A stretch of DNA of 32,205 nt from positions 1 to 32,205 of the forward strand of contig NW_013546290.1 in the NCBI RefSeq assembly GCF_000760515.2. Reading direction: 5' to 3'. Made by a program: the position numbers and the translations under genes. The notes beneath the pieces were generated by a model that was not told the DNA's origin, ran no database searches, and saw nothing but the letters and a program-made list of their open reading frames with translations. This DNA comes from Mitosporidium daphniae. Lineage: Eukaryota > Microsporidia. Shown piece after piece: positions 29,923-32,205 of this stretch (position 1 is its first letter; the number at the start of each line of letters is the position of its first letter).

Positions 29923-31575
29923 ATGACTTTGGCAAGAAGTCGGATTCGCTTTCCCATTCGATGGTTGTCACCCTTTAAAAGACTATTTTCATCGGCATCG
30001 GCATCGGCATCGGCATCGTCGTTTTCCTCTTCATCCTCGCCGCTCAACATACTCCCAACAAATGGAGAGATTTTGCCATGCACTCACCCTCATCTTTTAA
30101 ATAGAAATGAAGGTTTCATTTGATCCTTATAAGTAGTGATGCCGGGAATCGATTTGGACATCTTCTCCAGCCGTAGGAGACTGCTCGCAAAAGCTCTTCC
30201 AGAGAAAAGCTTGATTTTGATTGTTGGAAATAGACTACGGTTTGCAACTGGGCCTGTATTGTAAATATCTTCGCATCCTCCCTTGATAGCTATCCGTTTC
30301 AGCAAAGCACGAACATGCTTTATCTTTGTGGCTTTGATGAGCCTGAAAGTGCGCTTCTCATATCAGAAACAGGTATCCCAATATTTCTGATCCCATTTAG
30401 GGAGATCGATCCTCTTTTGCGCCAAAGAGGAGGAAGCAAACGTCCAATTTCATGGGACAAATATTGGACCCTCCAGAGCCACGCTGTTTTTTGGCGTCGA
30501 TGATGCCAAATATGCGTCTGAGCTTCCCGGATTTTTAACCGATTTTATTTCATCACATTCGATTAAGCGAATCTTTCATTCTGGCGTGAGTGCGGATTTT
30601 TCCTCCTCATCTGCATCTTTTGCATCGTCCATTTTTCCAGCCATACGTAATTTGCAACGACAGTAAATTTAGATGGAACGCCTCTCCTACCGATTGACGA
30701 CATCATAGAGGGCCACCGCTCTGTTAAAAGCTCCAAGGAAATCGACCTAATTAGAAAGGCTTCCAATGCAATTTCCTTTGGCTTTAACGATGTAAGTCAC
30801 ATATTTGGGGTTTCCTAGGCGCTTAAAGCATGCCATGCTGGCCTTTCAGAGCATGCTTTAGCATCCATAATATCCCATGGGGCAATTGTGAAAGGAAATG
30901 CCACCAGCCTCTCTTATGAACCTGTTGTTGCGGGATCCGAAAATGCACTTGTCTTGCACTACACGAAAAATCGAGCACTTTTACGGCAGGGTTCTCTTGT
31001 GCTAATTGATGCTGGGGCTTTATATTTTCACTATCGTTCAGATGTTTCCAGGACCTTCCCGGTGTCTGGAAGATTTTCAGACCCTCAAAAGGAACTGTAT
31101 ACGGTTGTCCTCAATACTTTAAAGTATTGCACACAGGTAGCTTCCGTTTGCATAACAGTAGATGTGCAGTGAGAAATTGGGATACTCTATTTCCGACATA
31201 TATACGGCATCGGTGTATCTTCTGCATGAGGGGCTTAACAAGCTTGGATTTTCGGTTTCAATGCGCGATTTGACAAGGAATCTTTACTTTCACAACATTG
31301 GCCACCATATTGGCCTCGATTTACATGATGTGCCATCTTATTCTCAGGATAAAAAACTTGTAGCCGGCAATGTCATTACAATTGAGCCGGGCTTGTACAT
31401 TCCCAGAAGCGCAAAATACCCATCAAAGTGCCGGTTATCCATTTAACGACATAGGTACCACGGGCTTGGAATAAGGCTAGAAAACAACATTGCCGTTGGG
31501 TGGAGCACATTTGAGAATCTCACGGAGAGCATTCCAGTTGAAATTGAGGACATTGAAGGGAAAATGTCAAAGTGA
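29923..31575 (+). CDS. ICP55: Intermediate-cleaving aminopeptidase ICP55 (mitochondrial aminopeptidase P)
   Basis: M24 metallopeptidase that trims one residue from imported mitochondrial proteins after presequence removal. The N terminus (MTLARSRIRFPIRWLSPFKR) is a basic presequence followed by an SASASASAS run. The creatinase-like N domain has PCTHPHLL, RRRLLAKALP, YPFQQSTNMLYLCGFDEPES. The pita-bread domain has HRSVKSSKEIDLIRKA, the metal Asp of LIDAG, Asp of SDVSRTFPV, NIGHHIGLDLHDVP, ITIEPGLYIP and GIRLEN, so the metal ligands are kept. Seven introns: 30113-30136, 30261-30289, 30373-30400, 30647-30672, 30792-30818, 31137-31161 and 31428-31454 (24-29 nt). The joined frame is 488 residues. 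Its start is 20 bp from that of divergent APC10. Confidence 0.92.
29990..30019 (+). repeat. CATCGG hexanucleotide repeat within ICP55
   Basis: Four exact tandem copies plus one variant (CATCGT). Read in the ICP55 frame it encodes alternating Ser and Ala after the mitochondrial presequence. Copy number could vary between isolates without shifting the frame. Confidence 0.85.
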
Positions 31576-31708
31576 CGCCATACACAGATTTTTCAAGATC
31601 TCAAAGCGACGCCACACGCCAATCTTGCAACTTGTTACCCTACGGCCGGGTGTGCAATTCTTCATAAATAGCAAATTTTATTGTCCAATTTAATTAATGT
31701 ATTAATTT

Positions 31709-32205
31709 ATGTCAGAGCTTATCCTGCTCATCGCTCTGCTTTTAAACGCACGTGGTTCGCTACAAAGAGATGACGGCCTTCCAATCGACGCATATGCATG
31801 CGTGGAGGACAACAATCCACGCATTCTTTTTTTAAAGTCAAACGACGCAATCATGGTTGCGACGGACGAACAATGTATCCCAACCAACATATTTTCTTCC
31901 ATTTCGTCGATTTCTTCCGCTTTCCATTCAAATATGGCAGTAAATTACACCTTTTTTAGGGATTTTTTGTTGATTCCACTAAAGTTCCACGACTACCTAT
32001 TTTGGAGAGTCTATCGGTCCGGGATATTTGCCTTTTTACAAAAATTTTCTTCCTGTGCCATTGTCATTGTATTTATCCTGGTGCTGCTGCCGATTCTTTA
32101 TGCAAAATATAAAAGCGAGTATGAAAAGAATGCCATTTCTGAGCCCTCAGATCCACACGCAAAATATTCTTTTACCAGGATCTTCAAACCGCTTTTGGGT
32201 CCACT
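31709..32205 (+). CDS. N-terminal part of an orphan membrane protein (3' end outside window)
   Basis: The frame is open from an ATG at 31709 to the window end, 165 residues. Residues 1-14 (MSELILLIALLLNA) look like a signal peptide. A stretch about 115-132 (SCAIVIVFILVLLPILYA) is a strong transmembrane segment followed by a charged region (KYKSEYEKN). That suggests a single-pass protein with the first 100 residues in the lumen. I do not recognise it. A GT at 31942 and AG at 31961 would give a 20-nt intron, but splicing destroys the membrane segment, so I left it unspliced. The ATG follows an AT-rich box. Confidence 0.5.
   Translation, partial: MSELILLIALLLNARGSLQRDDGLPIDAYACVEDNNPRILFLKSNDAIMVATDEQCIPTNIFSSISSISSAFHSNMAVNYTFFRDFLLIPLKFHDYLFWRVYRSGIFAFLQKFSSCAIVIVFILVLLPILYAKYKSEYEKNAISEPSDPHAKYSFTRIFKPLLGP

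Noticed and set aside
29877..30083. Acidic Asp-Ala repeat frame as an N-terminal exon of APC10
   Set aside because: No GT-AG pair joins it to the DOC frame in phase, and the same bases encode the conserved ICP55 N terminus.
30090..30305. 71-codon minus-strand frame upstream of APC10
   Set aside because: It is antisense to conserved ICP55 exons (RRRLLAKALP and the following segment).
1..32205. tRNA, rRNA, transposon or CRISPR elements
   Set aside because: No cloverleaf, rRNA-like sequence, terminal repeats, transposase frame or spaced direct repeats were seen on reading both strands.

Overview
The window is a piece of a very compact nuclear genome from an opisthokont, most likely an early-diverging fungus or microsporidia-relative. 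The genes are eukaryotic: VPS53, alpha-COP, TFIIH p62, a septin, a forkhead factor, ALY/Yra1, UTP7, ATG5, APC10 and ICP55. Septins and forkhead factors together point to opisthokonts. Genes sit 20-370 bp apart and some overlap. Splicing reconstructs 50 introns, all GT-AG and only 23-37 nt long (mean 28.6). Mitochondrial succinate dehydrogenase, folylpolyglutamate synthase, ATG5 and ICP55 show that it is not a classical reduced microsporidian. A basal lineage such as Mitosporidium, Paramicrosporidium or Rozella relatives is my inference, not proven here.

Layout. 1-162: 3' end of an unidentified gene. 486-1653: UDP-glucose 4-epimerase with an in-frame TAA. 2020-3441 (-): TFIIH p62/TFB1, divergent from 3579-6154 (+): VPS53. 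6250-10227 (-): alpha-COP. 10475-11944 (-): folylpolyglutamate synthase, divergent from 12296-13930 (+): forkhead factor. 14185-16263 (-): ESF1, divergent from 16517-18052 (+): a septin with a degenerate GTPase site. Then on the plus strand come SDHB (18114-19002), PGK (19184-20517) and TGS1 (20716-21489). TGS1 overlaps the stop of ALY/Yra1 (21486-22042, -), which is followed by an RSC9/ARID2-like protein (22098-23885, -). PTC7 (23943-25088, +), an orphan Ser/Thr/Pro-rich gene (25392-26711, +), UTP7 (26737-28290, -), ATG5 (28326-29318, +), APC10 (29307-29902, -), ICP55 (29923-31575, +) and the start of an orphan membrane protein (31709-end, +) complete the window.

The genes do not form one pathway. 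They are housekeeping genes for trafficking (VPS53, alpha-COP), transcription and mRNA processing (TFB1, forkhead, TGS1, ALY, RSC9-like), ribosome biogenesis (ESF1, UTP7), energy metabolism (PGK, SDHB, with PTC7 and ICP55 in mitochondria), autophagy (ATG5) and cell cycle (APC10). I saw no tRNA or rRNA gene, mobile element or CRISPR array. Gene models were built by hand by joining reading frames at GT-AG sites and checking that each total is a multiple of three. The most interesting features are the ultra-short intron set with its bias towards in-frame stops, the degenerate septin, the stop codon in the epimerase, the recurrent AAATTT-core motif next to start codons, and the orphan gene with no upstream ATG.
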